In this document: piece by piece, positions 1 to 9,057 of the stretch
How the letters are laid out: each line of letters starts with the position of its first letter
How positions within the stretch are numbered: the stretch's first letter is position 1
NCBI GenBank assembly: GCA_019745575.1
Contig: JAIETA010000141.1
Span: 1-45,965, forward strand
Direction: 5' to 3'
DNA length: 45,965 bases
DNA from: Reyranella sp.
Lineage (GTDB): Bacteria > Pseudomonadota > Alphaproteobacteria > Reyranellales > Reyranellaceae
Notes under the pieces: generated by a model
Told to the model about the DNA's origin: nothing
The model's database searches: none
Seen by the model: the letters and a program-made list of their open reading frames with translations, nothing else
Translations under genes and position numbers: made by a program

Positions 1-137
1 CGACGGACCTTCACGAAGTCCTCGCGATCGTGCTCCCGGCCGCACTTGGGGCATTTGATCGGGCTCTTGTTCAGATCGTAGAAGCGCGCCGCACAGCTCT
101 GGCAGGTGCGCTTGGTGCCCCAGGTCGCCTTGACCAC
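1..137 (-). CDS. TIGR02300 family (FYDLN) zinc-ribbon protein, 3' truncated by window edge
   Basis: The reverse strand from a GTG at 137 encodes about 45 residues beginning [15 protein letters not shown] and containing [17 protein letters not shown]. The two CxxC pairs form a short zinc ribbon, and the FYDLN stretch is the hallmark of the alphaproteobacterial TIGR02300 family, whose function is unknown. A GGGAG element lies about 8 nt upstream of the GTG. The rest of the protein, typically an acidic tail, lies outside the window. It is divergent from aroA, a common arrangement in this class. Confidence 0.85.
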   Translation of the reverse strand, partial: MVKATWGTKRTCQSCAARFYDLNKSPIKCPKCGREHDREDFVKVR

Positions 138-233
138 GCTGAATCTCCCGGAATTCCGCTGAATTCGACCGAATCGGCCGCGAGGGAGCGCGTATGTCAT
201 GCGTCTTTCACCCTGTCAAAACCAAATTCCGGC

Positions 234-1634
234 ATGCTAGGAGGGCGCCGCGCCGCTTTGGCGCAATGCTTCTTGGAGGCCGCCCTGTCCGCCAGAGCCA
301 CAACGGCCAAGCTGATCGCCCGTCCGGCCGCCCGGCTGGAAGGCCGAGTCCGCGCCCCTGGCGACAAGTCGGTATCGCATCGCGCCCTGATGTTCGGCGC
401 CCTGGCGCTGGGCGAGACAACGGTGTCAGGCCTTCTGGAAGGCGAGGATGTGCTCAGCACCGCGGCGGCACTAAGGGCCCTCGGCGCGGACATCGTGTTC
501 GAGCGCGATGGCGACCGCCTGTGGCGCATCCGCGGCTTCGGCGTGGGCGGTGGCCGCGAACCCGGCGACGTGCTCGATCTGGGAAATTCGGGCACATCGG
601 CGCGCCTTCTGTCGGGTATCCTGGCCAGCCATCCCTTCACAAGTTTCATGACCGGCGACGCCTCGCTGCGCGGCCGGCCGATGCAGCGGGTCATCGAACC
701 GCTGTCGCGCATGGGCGCCCGCTTCGTCGCCCGCGAGGGCGGACGCATGCCGCTTGCCGTCATCGGTACCGATGAGATGGTGCCGATCGAGTACCGCCTG
801 CCGGTGGCCTCCGCACAGGTGAAGAGCGCCATCCTGCTGGCCGGCCTCAACACGGCCGGCGAGACGACGGTGATCGAGCCCGAGGCAACGCGCGATCACA
901 CCGAGCGCATGCTGCGCCACTTCGGGGCCGATGTCCGGGTAACCCGTGCCGCGGACGGGGCGACGCGGATCACGGTTGTGGGCTGGCCCGAGCTCAAGGG
1001 CCGCGACGTCGCCGTGCCGGGCGATCCGTCGTCGGCCGCCTTCGCCGTCGTCGCCGCGGCGATCCGTCCGGGCAGCGACGTCACGGTCGAGAATGTCGGT
1101 GTAAATCCACTGCGCGCCGGACTCTATGAGACGCTGCGCGAGATGGGCGCCGACATCGCCTTCGAGAATGCCCGCGAGGTCGGCGGCGAGCCGGTAGCCG
1201 ATCTCCATGTCAGGGGCGGTGGCTTGAAAGGCGTCGAGGTGCCGGCCCATCGCGCGCCCTCGATGATCGACGAATATCCCATCCTGGCCGTGGCAGCGGC
1301 GTGCGCCGAAGGCACGACCCGCATGTCGGGATTGGCCGAGCTCCGTGCCAAGGAAAGCGATCGCTTGGCCAGCGTCGCGGCGGGCCTCGCGGCCAACGGC
1401 GTGCGCCACGAGATGGGCGCCGACACTCTCGTTGTCCACGGCACCGGCGCCGCGCCGGCCGGCGGCGGTCTCGTCAAGACACACCTCGATCACCGTATTG
1501 CCATGTCGTTCCTGGTGCTGGGGCTTGCCGCCAGGGAACCGGTGGCGGTCGACGACGGCTCGCCGATCGACACCAGCTTTCCCGGCTTCGCAGCCCTCCT
1601 GAACGGACTCGGCGCGAAGATCGGGCCGGCGTGA
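234..1634 (+). CDS. aroA: 3-phosphoshikimate 1-carboxyvinyltransferase (EPSP synthase), class II-like
   Basis: Joins shikimate-3-phosphate and PEP to give EPSP, step six of the cytosolic shikimate pathway. The family is clear from [75 protein letters not shown] and [15 protein letters not shown]. These are the class II (Agrobacterium CP4-like) motifs. Where CP4 has Ala, this protein reads GNSGTSAR with Gly (residue 120 from the chosen start). The start is uncertain. ATG 234 is the first methionine near the homology but has no good Shine-Dalgarno. An AGGAGG follows it at 239-244, and a GGAGG at 275-279 precedes CTG 285, which would give an N-terminus of normal length ([10 protein letters not shown]). 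It ends 10 nt before cmk, so the two are probably cotranscribed. Confidence 0.96.
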   Translation: MLGGRRAALAQCFLEAALSARATTAKLIARPAARLEGRVRAPGDKSVSHRALMFGALALGETTVSGLLEGEDVLSTAAALRALGADIVFERDGDRLWRIRGFGVGGGREPGDVLDLGNSGTSARLLSGILASHPFTSFMTGDASLRGRPMQRVIEPLSRMGARFVAREGGRMPLAVIGTDEMVPIEYRLPVASAQVKSAILLAGLNTAGETTVIEPEATRDHTERMLRHFGADVRVTRAADGATRITVVGWPELKGRDVAVPGDPSSAAFAVVAAAIRPGSDVTVENVGVNPLRAGLYETLREMGADIAFENAREVGGEPVADLHVRGGGLKGVEVPAHRAPSMIDEYPILAVAAACAEGTTRMSGLAELRAKESDRLASVAAGLAANGVRHEMGADTLVVHGTGAAPAGGGLVKTHLDHRIAMSFLVLGLAAREPVAVDDGSPIDTSFPGFAALLNGLGAKIGPA

Positions 1635-1644
1635 GCGGCGTCGC

Positions 1645-2277
1645 GTGAACAGGCCGCTGGTCATCGCCATCGACGGGCCTTCGGCGGCCGGCAAGGGGAC
1701 GCTGGCCCGCCGCCTCGCCGCCCATTTCCGACTGCCTCATCTCGATACCGGGCTGCTCTATCGCGCCGTCGGCCTGCGGGCCGAGGAAAGCGGCCGTCCG
1801 GCCAGCGAGGTCGCCGCCGGGCTGCTGCCGTCGGATCTGGCCGATCCCGCTCTGCGGACCGATCTTGCCGGGCAGGCTGGATCGAAGGTCGCCGCGCTTC
1901 CGGAAGTCCGGTCCAACCTATTGTATTTCCAGAAGAAATTCGCCTCTCAGGCATCCGGTGCCGTGCTCGACGGGCGGGACATCGGCACCGTTATCTGCCC
2001 CGAGGCGCCGGTAAAGCTGTTCGTGACGGCCAGCCTCGACGCCCGTGCCGAGCGCCGGTTCCGGGAGTTGCGCGAGCGGGGGGTCGACACTATAAAACCG
2101 CGCGTTCTTGCCGAGATGGCAGAGCGGGACCGTCGCGACAGCGAACGGGCGGCTGCACCTCTCAGAGCCGCGCCCGATGCCTTGCATCTCGATACCAGCG
2201 ACATGGATGCCGATGCGGCGTTTGCCGCGGCCCTGGCATTCATCGCGCGCAAGGGCTTTCGATCCGCCGGGCCGTAA
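1645..2277 (+). CDS. cmk: (d)CMP kinase
   Basis: Phosphorylates CMP and dCMP with ATP in the cytosol. The 210-residue protein starts at GTG 1645 ([19 protein letters not shown]). It has the P-loop GPSAAGKGT at residues 10-18, the substrate-binding [12 protein letters not shown] segment at about 32-43, and [22 protein letters not shown], typical of bacterial Cmk. Length is slightly below the usual 220-230. It lies 10 nt after aroA and 150 bp before rpsA, the standard proteobacterial order. Confidence 0.97.
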   Translation: MNRPLVIAIDGPSAAGKGTLARRLAAHFRLPHLDTGLLYRAVGLRAEESGRPASEVAAGLLPSDLADPALRTDLAGQAGSKVAALPEVRSNLLYFQKKFASQASGAVLDGRDIGTVICPEAPVKLFVTASLDARAERRFRELRERGVDTIKPRVLAEMAERDRRDSERAAAPLRAAPDALHLDTSDMDADAAFAAALAFIARKGFRSAGP

Positions 2278-2427
2278 GTCGCCGCCGGTGTACCGAAGAC
2301 AGCAAGCGGCGATTGCGAACGGGCGTGTCGTCCGGGCGTCGGTGTTTCAAAGGCAGTGGATCCGCCGGACTTAACCGGTTGGCCGACGGGCGCCGTGCCG
2401 CCCGGGATCGATGAAGGAGAGTGGTAC
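2278..2427 (+). other. 150-bp leader between cmk and rpsA
   Basis: No ORF with a credible start lies here. The gap is long compared with the 10-nt spacing upstream. It ends in a strong ribosome-binding site, GAAGGAGA at 2413-2420, seven nt before the rpsA ATG. In enterobacteria the rpsA leader mediates autoregulation by S1. Whether that holds here is inference; no specific conserved fold could be verified by eye. Confidence 0.4.
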
Positions 2428-4161
2428 ATGGCCAAGGGCAGCGCCCTGCGTAAGCCTGCGAACGATACTTCGAGTTCGGAGTTCGCAGCACTTCTCGACG
2501 AATCGCTGGGCGGTTCGACGAGCTTCGAAGGATCGGTCGTCAAGGGCCGGGTCATTCGCATCGCCAACGATTTCGTCACCATCGACGTCGGCCTCAAGTC
2601 AGAGGGCCGCGTTGCTCTGCGCGAGTTCGCCAACGGGACGGGCGCGCCGGAGATCAAGGAAGGCGACCTGATCGACATCTTCGTCGATCGCATGGAAAAC
2701 AAGGAAGGCGAGGCCGTCCTGTCGCGCGACAAGGCGCGTCGTGAGGAAGCCTGGACCGTCCTCGAGAAGGCTTTCACCGACCAGGAACGTGTCATGGGCA
2801 CGATCTTCGGCCGCGTGAAGGGCGGCTTCACCGTCGACCTCAGCGGCGCCGTGGCGTTCCTGCCGGGCAGCCAGGTCGATGTCCGCCCGGTGCGCGATGT
2901 CGGTCCGCTGATGGGCCAGGCCCAGCAGTTCCAGATCCTCAAGATGGATCGCCGCCGCGGCAACATCGTGGTGTCGCGCCGCGCCGTCATGGAAGAGACC
3001 CGCGCCGAGGATCGCACGCGCCTGATGGGCGCCCTGTCGGAAGGCCAGGTGCTCGACGGTGTCGTCAAGAACATCACCGACTACGGTGCGTTCGTGGATC
3101 TCGGCGGCGTCGACGGCCTCCTGCATGTCACCGACATCGCGTGGAAGCGCATCAACCATCCGTCCGAGGCGCTGACCATCGGCCAGCAGGTCAAGGTACA
3201 GGTCATCCGCTTCAACGCCGAGACGCAGCGCATCTCGCTCGGCATGAAGCAGCTGATGAGCGATCCGTGGGATGGCGCCGGCGCCAAGTACCCGGTCGGC
3301 TTCAAGCTCAAGGGCCGCGTCACCAACATCACCGACTACGGCGCCTTCGTCGAGCTGGAAGCCGGTGTCGAGGGTCTGGTCCATGTCAGCGAAATGAGCT
3401 GGACCAAGAAGAACGTGCATCCGGGCAAGATCGTTTCGACCTCGCAGGAAGTCGAAGTGATGGTCCTGGATGTCGACATGTCCAAGCGCCGCATCTCGCT
3501 TGGCCTGAAGCAGTGCATGGCCAACCCGTGGGAGAGCTTCGCCGAGAAGTATCCGGCCGGCACCGAGCTCGAGGGCGAGGTCCGCAACATCACCGAGTTC
3601 GGCCTGTTCGTCGGCCTGCCCGGCGACATCGACGGCATGGTCCATCTCAGCGACCTGTCGTGGGACAAGGCCGGCGACGAGGCGATCCGCGACTTCAAGA
3701 AGGGCGACCAGGCCAAGGTCAAGGTTCTCGACGTCGACATCGACAAGGAGCGCATCTCGCTCGGCATCAAGCAGCTCGCCAACGATCCGTTCGAGAAGGT
3801 CGGCGCGGTCGCCAAGAAGGGCGACGTCGTCACCGTCATCGTGGCCGGCATCCAGGACAACGGCATCGAAGTCACGGTGCAGGACGGCATCCCGGGCTTC
3901 ATCCGCAAGTCCGAGCTCAGCCGCGACCGCTCCGAACAGCGTCCCGATCGCTACGCCATCGGCGACAAGCTCGACGCCAAGATCACCAACATCGACAAGG
4001 CCTCGCGCCGGGTCGTGCTGTCGGTCAAGGCGCGCGAACTCGACGAGGAGAAAAAGGCGATGGCCGACTTCGGCTCGTCCGATTCGGGCGCCAGCCTGGG
4101 CGATATCCTGGGGGCGGCGCTCAACCGGGCCCAGAAGAAGGGCGAGGACGACGAGAAATAG
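2428..4161 (+). CDS. rpsA: 30S ribosomal protein S1
   Basis: Binds mRNA on the small ribosomal subunit and helps initiation. The 577-residue protein has six OB-fold S1 repeats starting near residues 35, 121, 208, 290, 378 and 464. The characteristic phrases NITDYGAFVDL, NITDYGAFVEL and NITEFGLFVGL and recurring RISLG repeat ends are visible. An N-terminal segment (FAALLDESL) resembles the region that anchors S1 to the ribosome. ATG 2428 was chosen because GAAGGAGA sits 7 nt upstream and MAKGSALRK begins just before the homologous region. A strong terminator follows. Confidence 0.98.
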   Translation: MAKGSALRKPANDTSSSEFAALLDESLGGSTSFEGSVVKGRVIRIANDFVTIDVGLKSEGRVALREFANGTGAPEIKEGDLIDIFVDRMENKEGEAVLSRDKARREEAWTVLEKAFTDQERVMGTIFGRVKGGFTVDLSGAVAFLPGSQVDVRPVRDVGPLMGQAQQFQILKMDRRRGNIVVSRRAVMEETRAEDRTRLMGALSEGQVLDGVVKNITDYGAFVDLGGVDGLLHVTDIAWKRINHPSEALTIGQQVKVQVIRFNAETQRISLGMKQLMSDPWDGAGAKYPVGFKLKGRVTNITDYGAFVELEAGVEGLVHVSEMSWTKKNVHPGKIVSTSQEVEVMVLDVDMSKRRISLGLKQCMANPWESFAEKYPAGTELEGEVRNITEFGLFVGLPGDIDGMVHLSDLSWDKAGDEAIRDFKKGDQAKVKVLDVDIDKERISLGIKQLANDPFEKVGAVAKKGDVVTVIVAGIQDNGIEVTVQDGIPGFIRKSELSRDRSEQRPDRYAIGDKLDAKITNIDKASRRVVLSVKARELDEEKKAMADFGSSDSGASLGDILGAALNRAQKKGEDDEK

Positions 4162-4183
4162 GTCTTTTGCGACATTCGGAAGG

Positions 4184-4216
4184 AAGGCCGGCCCGCAAGG
4201 GCCGGCCTTTTCTTTT
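4184..4216 (+). terminator. Rho-independent terminator after rpsA
   Basis: An 11-bp perfect stem, AAGGCCGGCCC (4184-4194) pairing with GGGCCGGCCTT (4199-4209), is closed by a GCAA tetraloop and followed by TTTTCTTTT. It starts 22 nt after the rpsA stop and separates the aroA-cmk-rpsA unit from ihfB. Confidence 0.93.
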
Positions 4217-4234
4217 GCTTTCAAGGGCTTAGGC

Positions 4235-4262
4235 TTGACGATGCTGTTATTTAGTTTAATAT
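4235..4262 (+). promoter_or_regulatory. Candidate sigma-70 promoter of ihfB
   Basis: TTGACG (4235-4240) and TAATAT (4257-4262) are separated by 16 bp in an AT-rich island between the rpsA terminator and ihfB. It is the best promoter match seen in the window and leaves a leader of about 45 nt. A four-codon ATG mini-ORF at 4305 (MEPR) ends by overlapping the ihfB ATG. Confidence 0.7.
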
Positions 4263-4315
4263 CAAAGACTTAAATCCTTGACCTCGGGGTCCGCCGGCCC
4301 CGCCATGGAACCGCG

Positions 4316-4648
4316 ATGACCAAATCCGAGCTGATTGCCCGCCTGGCGGCCCGGAATCCGCATCTCTACCAAAGGGATGTCGAGCGGATCGTCGCGACGG
4401 TCTTCGACGAAATCTCAAAAGCCCTGGCGTCCGGCCACCGCGTCGAACTGCGCGGGTTCGGCGCCTTCTCGGTGAAGAAGCGCGAGCCGCGCACCGGGCG
4501 CAACCCGCGGACCGGCGAGCAGGTGGCCGTGGCCTCCAAGCGCGTGCCTTATTTCAAGACCGGCAAGGATTTGCGCGACCGGCTGAACAAGGAAGCGGCG
4601 CGCGCGGCGGGTCTGCTGCCCCCGGAGACGGCGGGCGACAAGAAGTAG
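4316..4648 (+). CDS. ihfB: Integration host factor subunit beta
   Basis: Small DNA-bending nucleoid protein acting as a heterodimer with IhfA in recombination, replication and transcription. The 110-residue sequence starts [23 protein letters not shown] and carries the DNA-binding arm [26 protein letters not shown], with the intercalating Pro of the NPRTG motif. Its position after rpsA and the 'TKSELI' start favour IhfB over HU. It has its own promoter upstream. The C-terminal tail is a few residues longer than in E. coli. Confidence 0.95.
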   Translation: MTKSELIARLAARNPHLYQRDVERIVATVFDEISKALASGHRVELRGFGAFSVKKREPRTGRNPRTGEQVAVASKRVPYFKTGKDLRDRLNKEAARAAGLLPPETAGDKK

Positions 4649-4694
4649 CGCCGGCTCGCCTCCGCCCTCGGCGATGTGCCATGCTGCCCATCGC

Positions 4695-5099
4695 ATGAAG
4701 ATCCTGTCCCGCGCCCTGTTCCTGCTCTTCGTCCTGTTCGGCGTGCTGATGGCCGTCAGCAATTCGCAGACGGTTCAGCTTGCCCTGTGGCCGCTGCCGC
4801 ACATCATCGTGATGCCGGTCTACCTGCTGGTCGTCGGTCTCCTGCTGCTCGGTGTCCTGGCGGGGCTGGGCCTCGGCTGGTGGGCCGCTCGGCATCATCG
4901 TCGGCGGGCCCGCGAGGCAGGCAGCGAGGCTGCCCGGCTGGAGCGTGAAGTGGCCCGCCTGCACGGCAGTCTCGCCGCACAGCAGCCCGCCGGCGCTGCC
5001 GTCGCAGCGACGTCGCCCGGCCAGAGGGCGATCGAGCGGCAGCGCGCGCTGGTCGCGCCGGATCTCGCCGCACCCGCGAAGCGTGGCCCGTTTTCGTGA
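4695..5099 (+). CDS. LapA (DUF1049) family inner-membrane protein
   Basis: 134 residues. An N-terminal hydrophobic segment (LSRALFLLFVLFGVLMAV) is followed by SNSQTVQLALWPLPH, a second transmembrane segment (VYLLVVGLLLLGVLAGLGLGWWAA), a basic stretch (RHHRRRAREA) and a cytosolic helical tail. This two-helix plan and position after ihfB match the DUF1049/LapA family, linked in enterobacteria to lipopolysaccharide assembly factor A. The C-terminal part here is longer and Ala-rich. ATG 4695 gives the membrane segment at the very start; a more upstream ATG (4674) would add seven residues. Confidence 0.82.
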   Translation: MKILSRALFLLFVLFGVLMAVSNSQTVQLALWPLPHIIVMPVYLLVVGLLLLGVLAGLGLGWWAARHHRRRAREAGSEAARLEREVARLHGSLAAQQPAGAAVAATSPGQRAIERQRALVAPDLAAPAKRGPFS

Positions 5100-6079
5100 G
5101 GATCCTGTCGGCCGCCGAGGTCGATGCCGCTCTCGACGATCTCGTGCTGATCGACCGGCTGGAGGCGCTGTTTCGGACCGGCTGCGAAATGCCGCCGCGG
5201 CATCATCATCCGATCAGGGCGCCGCTCGGCGCCGGGTCGGCCGATGCCATGCTTCTGCTGATGCCTGCCTGGGCGATCGCATCAGGCGGCGAAACCGGAA
5301 GGATCGGGGTGAAGATCGTCACCGTGTTCCCCGATAACGGCAAACGCGCCCTGCCGTCGATCTACGGCCAGTACCTCCTGCTCGACGGCACGACGGGGCA
5401 GTCGCTGGCGCTGCTTGACGGCACGATGCTCACCAAGCGGCGCACGGCCTGTGCGTCTGGCCTGGCGTCGCGCTACCTCTCGCGGCCTGACTCCTCGACG
5501 TTGCTGATGATCGGCACCGGTGCGCTGGCGCCCGAACTCGTCCGGGTCCATGCCAAGGTGAGGCCGATCCGCGATGTGGCGGTCTGGGGCCGCACGCCGG
5601 CGCAAGCCGAGCGGTTGGCGATGGAGCTTGCTGCGACCTTGCCGAAGGCAATCGGCCGGCCGGTGGCGGTGCGTGCCGTGGCCGACCGCAAAGCGGCCGT
5701 CGCCGGGGCCGACATCGTGTCATGCGCGACTCTGTCCAGGGCGCCGTTGGTCGAGGGCGCTTGGTTGCGCGAGGGCCAGCATCTCGATCTGGTCGGCGCC
5801 TACACTCCGGACATGCGCGAGAGCGATGACACTGCGGCCCGCCGTGCACGGGTCTACGTCGACACGCGGGCGGGCGCACTCAAGGAGGCGGGCGATATCG
5901 TCCAGCCCCTGGCCAGCGGTGCCATCGGCGAGGGCGACATCGCAGCCGATCTGTTCGACCTGGCGCGCGGTGAGCGGGCGGGCCGGCTGTCGGGCGATAC
6001 GGCGACCATCACGCTCTTCAAGTCGGTGGGCGCGGCACTCGAGGATCTTGCCGCAGCGGAGCTTGCCGTCGGCCCCTGA
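5096..6079 (+). CDS. Ornithine cyclodeaminase / mu-crystallin family NAD(P)-dependent enzyme
   Basis: 327 residues from a GTG overlapping the lapA stop by 4 nt. Family landmarks include GVKIVTVFPDNGKRALPSIYGQYLLLDGTTGQSLALLDGTMLTKRRTA, the Rossmann motif MIGTGALAPELVRVHAKV, and GADIVSCATLSRAPLVEG followed by GQHLDLVGAY. Members include ornithine cyclodeaminase, ketimine (pyrroline-2-carboxylate) reductase and alanine dehydrogenase-like enzymes, which sequence alone does not separate. Conservation of GxGxxA suggests a functional dehydrogenase fold. It converges with the CoA-transferase gene with only 3 bp between stops. Confidence 0.88.
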   Translation: MRILSAAEVDAALDDLVLIDRLEALFRTGCEMPPRHHHPIRAPLGAGSADAMLLLMPAWAIASGGETGRIGVKIVTVFPDNGKRALPSIYGQYLLLDGTTGQSLALLDGTMLTKRRTACASGLASRYLSRPDSSTLLMIGTGALAPELVRVHAKVRPIRDVAVWGRTPAQAERLAMELAATLPKAIGRPVAVRAVADRKAAVAGADIVSCATLSRAPLVEGAWLREGQHLDLVGAYTPDMRESDDTAARRARVYVDTRAGALKEAGDIVQPLASGAIGEGDIAADLFDLARGERAGRLSGDTATITLFKSVGAALEDLAAAELAVGP

Positions 6080-6082
6080 CGT

Positions 6083-7285
6083 TCAGTCGGGCTCGATCAG
6101 GGCTCCCGATGCCTTCAGCGCGTCGATAGCCGCCGCGTCGACCCCGGCCTCGGCCAGGATAGCTCGCGAATCGGCGCCCTGTAGCGGCGCCATGGTCCGG
6201 ATGGCGGGCGGGGTACGGCTCATGCGCATCGGCGGCTCGACCATCATGATCTCGCCTTCGCTGGGATGTGGGTACTTCTGGAAGAGTTTCCGCCAGATCA
6301 GGTGCGGATCCTCGAACAGGTCGCCAGGGCGCGACACTGGCGCATTGGGGATCTGGCCCCTGTCGAGCAGGGCCACCCATTCGGCCGTGGTACGGGTGGG
6401 CGCGAGCGCCTCGACCATGGCGTACATGTCGGAGATATGCAGGGACCGGGCATTGAGGGTCGAATAGCGTGGATCCTTGAGGACTTCGGGCCGGCCGACG
6501 ATCTCGAAGAAGTTTCGCCAGTGCTTGTCGTTGTAGGGCAAAATCGCCATCCAGCCGTCCAGGGTCCGGTAGGGCTTGCGGCTGCGCGACAGCAGGCGGC
6601 TGTAGCCGACCTCACCGTCGTCGCTGAAGGTGCGCTCCCACAGATGCTCGACCATCAGCCAGGCGGCCATGGTCTCGAACATGGGCACCTCGACGAACTG
6701 GCCCTCGCCGGTCCGTTGCCGGTGCATGAGCGCCGACAGGGTCGAGAAGGCGAAGGTGAGTCCGACGGTCTTGTCGGCCAGGATGGTCGGCGGATAGCGC
6801 GGCACGTCGTCGCCGGCGGCGCGGCCCATGAGATCGGCGATGCCGAAGCGGGCCTGAATGGCATCGTCGTAGGCCGGCAGTTTTCCGTAAGGACCGTCGG
6901 CGGAGTAGCCGTAGGCGCCGACATAGACGATGTCCGGCTTCACCCTGCGGATGTCCTCGTAGGCCAGACCGAGCCCCTCGATCGCCTGGGGCCTGAGCGC
7001 ATGGACGAAGGCGTCGGCAGTCGCCACCACTTTGAGCAGGGCAGCCCGTGCCGCCTTGTCCTTGAGATTGAGACAGAGCGAGCGCTTGTTGCGGTTCACA
7101 TAGAGATAGGTTGGACCCATCCCCGGGCTCTTGCCGGGCTTGCCGATGTGGCGCACCGCGTCGCCTTCGGGCGCCTCGACCTTGATGACATCGGCGCCCT
7201 GGTCGGCCAACAGCATCGTGCCGTAGGGCCCGAGGATGATGTTGGTCAGGTCGACGATCCTGATGCCTTCGAGCGCGCCGGGCAT
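6083..7285 (-). CDS. CaiB/BaiF family CoA-transferase (class III)
   Basis: 400 residues from ATG 7285: MPGALEGIRIVDLTNIILGPYGTMLLADQGADVIKVEAPEGDAVR. The VDLTxxxxGP start, the VNRNKRSLCLNLKD motif and the ADAFVHALRPQAIEGLGL stretch are typical of class III CoA-transferases. The catalytic Asp of the family should fall in the TVGLTFAFSTLSALMHRQRTGEGQFVEVPMFET region or nearby and was not assigned. It would move CoA between carboxylic acids. It is divergent from an acyl-CoA ligase, which suggests shared control and a role in degrading an organic acid. Confidence 0.93.
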   Translation of the reverse strand: MPGALEGIRIVDLTNIILGPYGTMLLADQGADVIKVEAPEGDAVRHIGKPGKSPGMGPTYLYVNRNKRSLCLNLKDKAARAALLKVVATADAFVHALRPQAIEGLGLAYEDIRRVKPDIVYVGAYGYSADGPYGKLPAYDDAIQARFGIADLMGRAAGDDVPRYPPTILADKTVGLTFAFSTLSALMHRQRTGEGQFVEVPMFETMAAWLMVEHLWERTFSDDGEVGYSRLLSRSRKPYRTLDGWMAILPYNDKHWRNFFEIVGRPEVLKDPRYSTLNARSLHISDMYAMVEALAPTRTTAEWVALLDRGQIPNAPVSRPGDLFEDPHLIWRKLFQKYPHPSEGEIMMVEPPMRMSRTPPAIRTMAPLQGADSRAILAEAGVDAAAIDALKASGALIEPD

Positions 7286-7331
7286 TGAGCTGTCCTGTGG
7301 TGCAAGGGAGGCCGCGAGACTGCCACCGCCT

Positions 7332-7344
7332 TGACGCCGCGTCA
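7332..7344. promoter_or_regulatory. Palindrome in the divergent CoA-transferase/ligase gap
   Basis: TGACGC-C-GCGTCA is a perfect 13-bp palindrome in the 99-bp region between two divergent genes. The position suits an operator or a sigma-70 -35 overlap (TTGACG at 7331-7336), but no good -10 is seen at the right distance. It is a candidate site only. Confidence 0.3.
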
Positions 7345-7384
7345 CCGGCTCTGGCACTGCGACGCAGAACGAGGGAGGAAATCG

Positions 7385-8926
7385 ATGGATGTGCGGACCC
7401 AGATGCGCAGCGCCGCGGGCTACAACGCCCGACGCGAAGCGATCGTCGCCGGCGACCGGCGGCTGAGCTTCGCGGAGGCCTGGGATCGCGGCGTCCGCAT
7501 GGCCAACGGCCTGCTGTCGCTGGGGCTGAAGCCGCAGGACCGCGTCGGCGTGCTCGAGGACAATACCCTGGAATCCTCCGACTTTTTCCTCGGGGCCGCC
7601 ATCGCCAATTTGGTCCGGGTGCCGCTCTATCCCCGCAATGCGCGCGACAGCCACCTGCATATGCTGGGTCATACCGGCTGCCGGGCCGTCGTCGTGTCAG
7701 AGAGATACGCCCCCGAAATCGAAGCCTTGCGAGGCGACCTTCCCGACCTTGCACATGTCCTGGTACGCGACTCGGAATATGAAGATTGGCTGGCCAGGCA
7801 GTCGGCCGTCGATCCCGATCCCGCGATCGACGCGCAGGACTATTTCATCATCCGGCATACTGGTGGCACGACCGGCAAGTCGAAGGGCGTGGCCTACACG
7901 CACCACACCTGGCTCGCCGCCGGCCGCGACTGGTTCTATCTCTATCCGCCGGTCGAACCGGGCGACTCCTGTCTTCATCTCGCGCCGATCAGTCATGGCT
8001 CCGGCTATCTGTTCACGCCGATCTGGCTGGGTGGCGGCCGCAACGTGATGGCCGAGAAGTTCGATCCGGCGGGCCTGCTCGATCTCATGGAGCAGGAACG
8101 CACGGCATACATGTTCATGGTGCCGACGATCCTGAACGCCATTAGCCGGATCCCGGGCATCGAGAAGCGCCGATTTCCCCACCTCAAGTGCATGCTGGTG
8201 TCGGCGGCACCGATCTCCGACGAGACGGCCCTGAAGGCCCACGAGATCTTCGGGAACGCCATGTATCAGGGCTATGGGCAGACCGAGGTACTACCCGTTG
8301 CGATGATGGGACCGCGGCAATGGTTCGCTCGGGACGTGCCAGGGTCGACGCCGCTGCGCGCCTGCGGCATGCCGCTTCCCTTTGCCCAGCTGCAGATCTG
8401 GGACGAAAACAACAAGCCGGTCCCGTCGGGCGAGGTGGGCGAGATCGTCGCCAAGGCCGAGGGCCAGATGCTGGGCTTCTGGAACGATCCCAAGGCCACC
8501 GCCGAACGCATCGTCGACGGCTGGGTGAAGACGGGCGATGTCGGTCGCCTGGATGCCAACGGTTACCTCTACATGCTCGACCGCGCGGACGACATGGTGA
8601 TCTCCGGCGGCTTCAACATCTATCCCGCGGAACTGGAGAACGTGCTGGCCGCCCATCCGGCCGTGCTCGAGGTCGCCGTGTTCGGCATTCCCGATCCGCG
8701 CTGGGGCGAAACCCCGTGTGCCGTCGTATGCGTCAAGCCGGACGCCGTCGTGACCGCGGCCGAGCTGATTGACCTGTGCACGACCAGGCTCGGCAGCTAC
8801 AAGCGGCCGGGCAAGGTGGTGCTGCGGCAGGAGCCCTTGCCCAAGACTCCCGTCGGCAAGATCAAGCGCAAGGAGCTGCGCGAGCCGTTCTGGGTCGGTC
8901 ACGATAGACGGGTTGCAGGCAACTGA
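7385..8926 (+). CDS. AMP-dependent acyl-CoA synthetase/ligase
   Basis: 513 residues. ATG 7385 is preceded by GGGAGGAA. The adenylate-forming motifs are in order: the phosphate-binding loop HTGGTTGKSKGV (about residues 162-173), GYGQTEVLPVAMM (A5-like), WVKTGDVGRLDANGYLYMLDRADDMVISGGFNIYPAELE (the TGD aspartate and hinge), and PKTPVGKIKRKELRE near the end with the catalytic Lys of the C-terminal subdomain. It activates a carboxylic acid to its acyl-CoA via an acyl-AMP; the substrate (fatty or aromatic acid) cannot be read. It pairs divergently with the CoA-transferase. Confidence 0.94.
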   Translation: MDVRTQMRSAAGYNARREAIVAGDRRLSFAEAWDRGVRMANGLLSLGLKPQDRVGVLEDNTLESSDFFLGAAIANLVRVPLYPRNARDSHLHMLGHTGCRAVVVSERYAPEIEALRGDLPDLAHVLVRDSEYEDWLARQSAVDPDPAIDAQDYFIIRHTGGTTGKSKGVAYTHHTWLAAGRDWFYLYPPVEPGDSCLHLAPISHGSGYLFTPIWLGGGRNVMAEKFDPAGLLDLMEQERTAYMFMVPTILNAISRIPGIEKRRFPHLKCMLVSAAPISDETALKAHEIFGNAMYQGYGQTEVLPVAMMGPRQWFARDVPGSTPLRACGMPLPFAQLQIWDENNKPVPSGEVGEIVAKAEGQMLGFWNDPKATAERIVDGWVKTGDVGRLDANGYLYMLDRADDMVISGGFNIYPAELENVLAAHPAVLEVAVFGIPDPRWGETPCAVVCVKPDAVVTAAELIDLCTTRLGSYKRPGKVVLRQEPLPKTPVGKIKRKELREPFWVGHDRRVAGN

Positions 8927-9057
8927 TGGCCTCGCGCTGCCGCGCCGTCGACGATGAGTCAAGAGGGCGCGCTCATTCACCGCCGCAGGCGAGTGTTATG
9001 TGACCGTTGTGCGACGCGCGCGGCCGGTGTAGCCAAGGATCAACAGGGGCGGGGGCG

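Noticed and set aside
471-1694. Large minus-strand frames across aroA
   Set aside because: They are antisense to a clear aroA gene and match no known family.
2599-4224. 541-codon minus-strand frame across rpsA
   Set aside because: Antisense shadow of repeated S1 domains.
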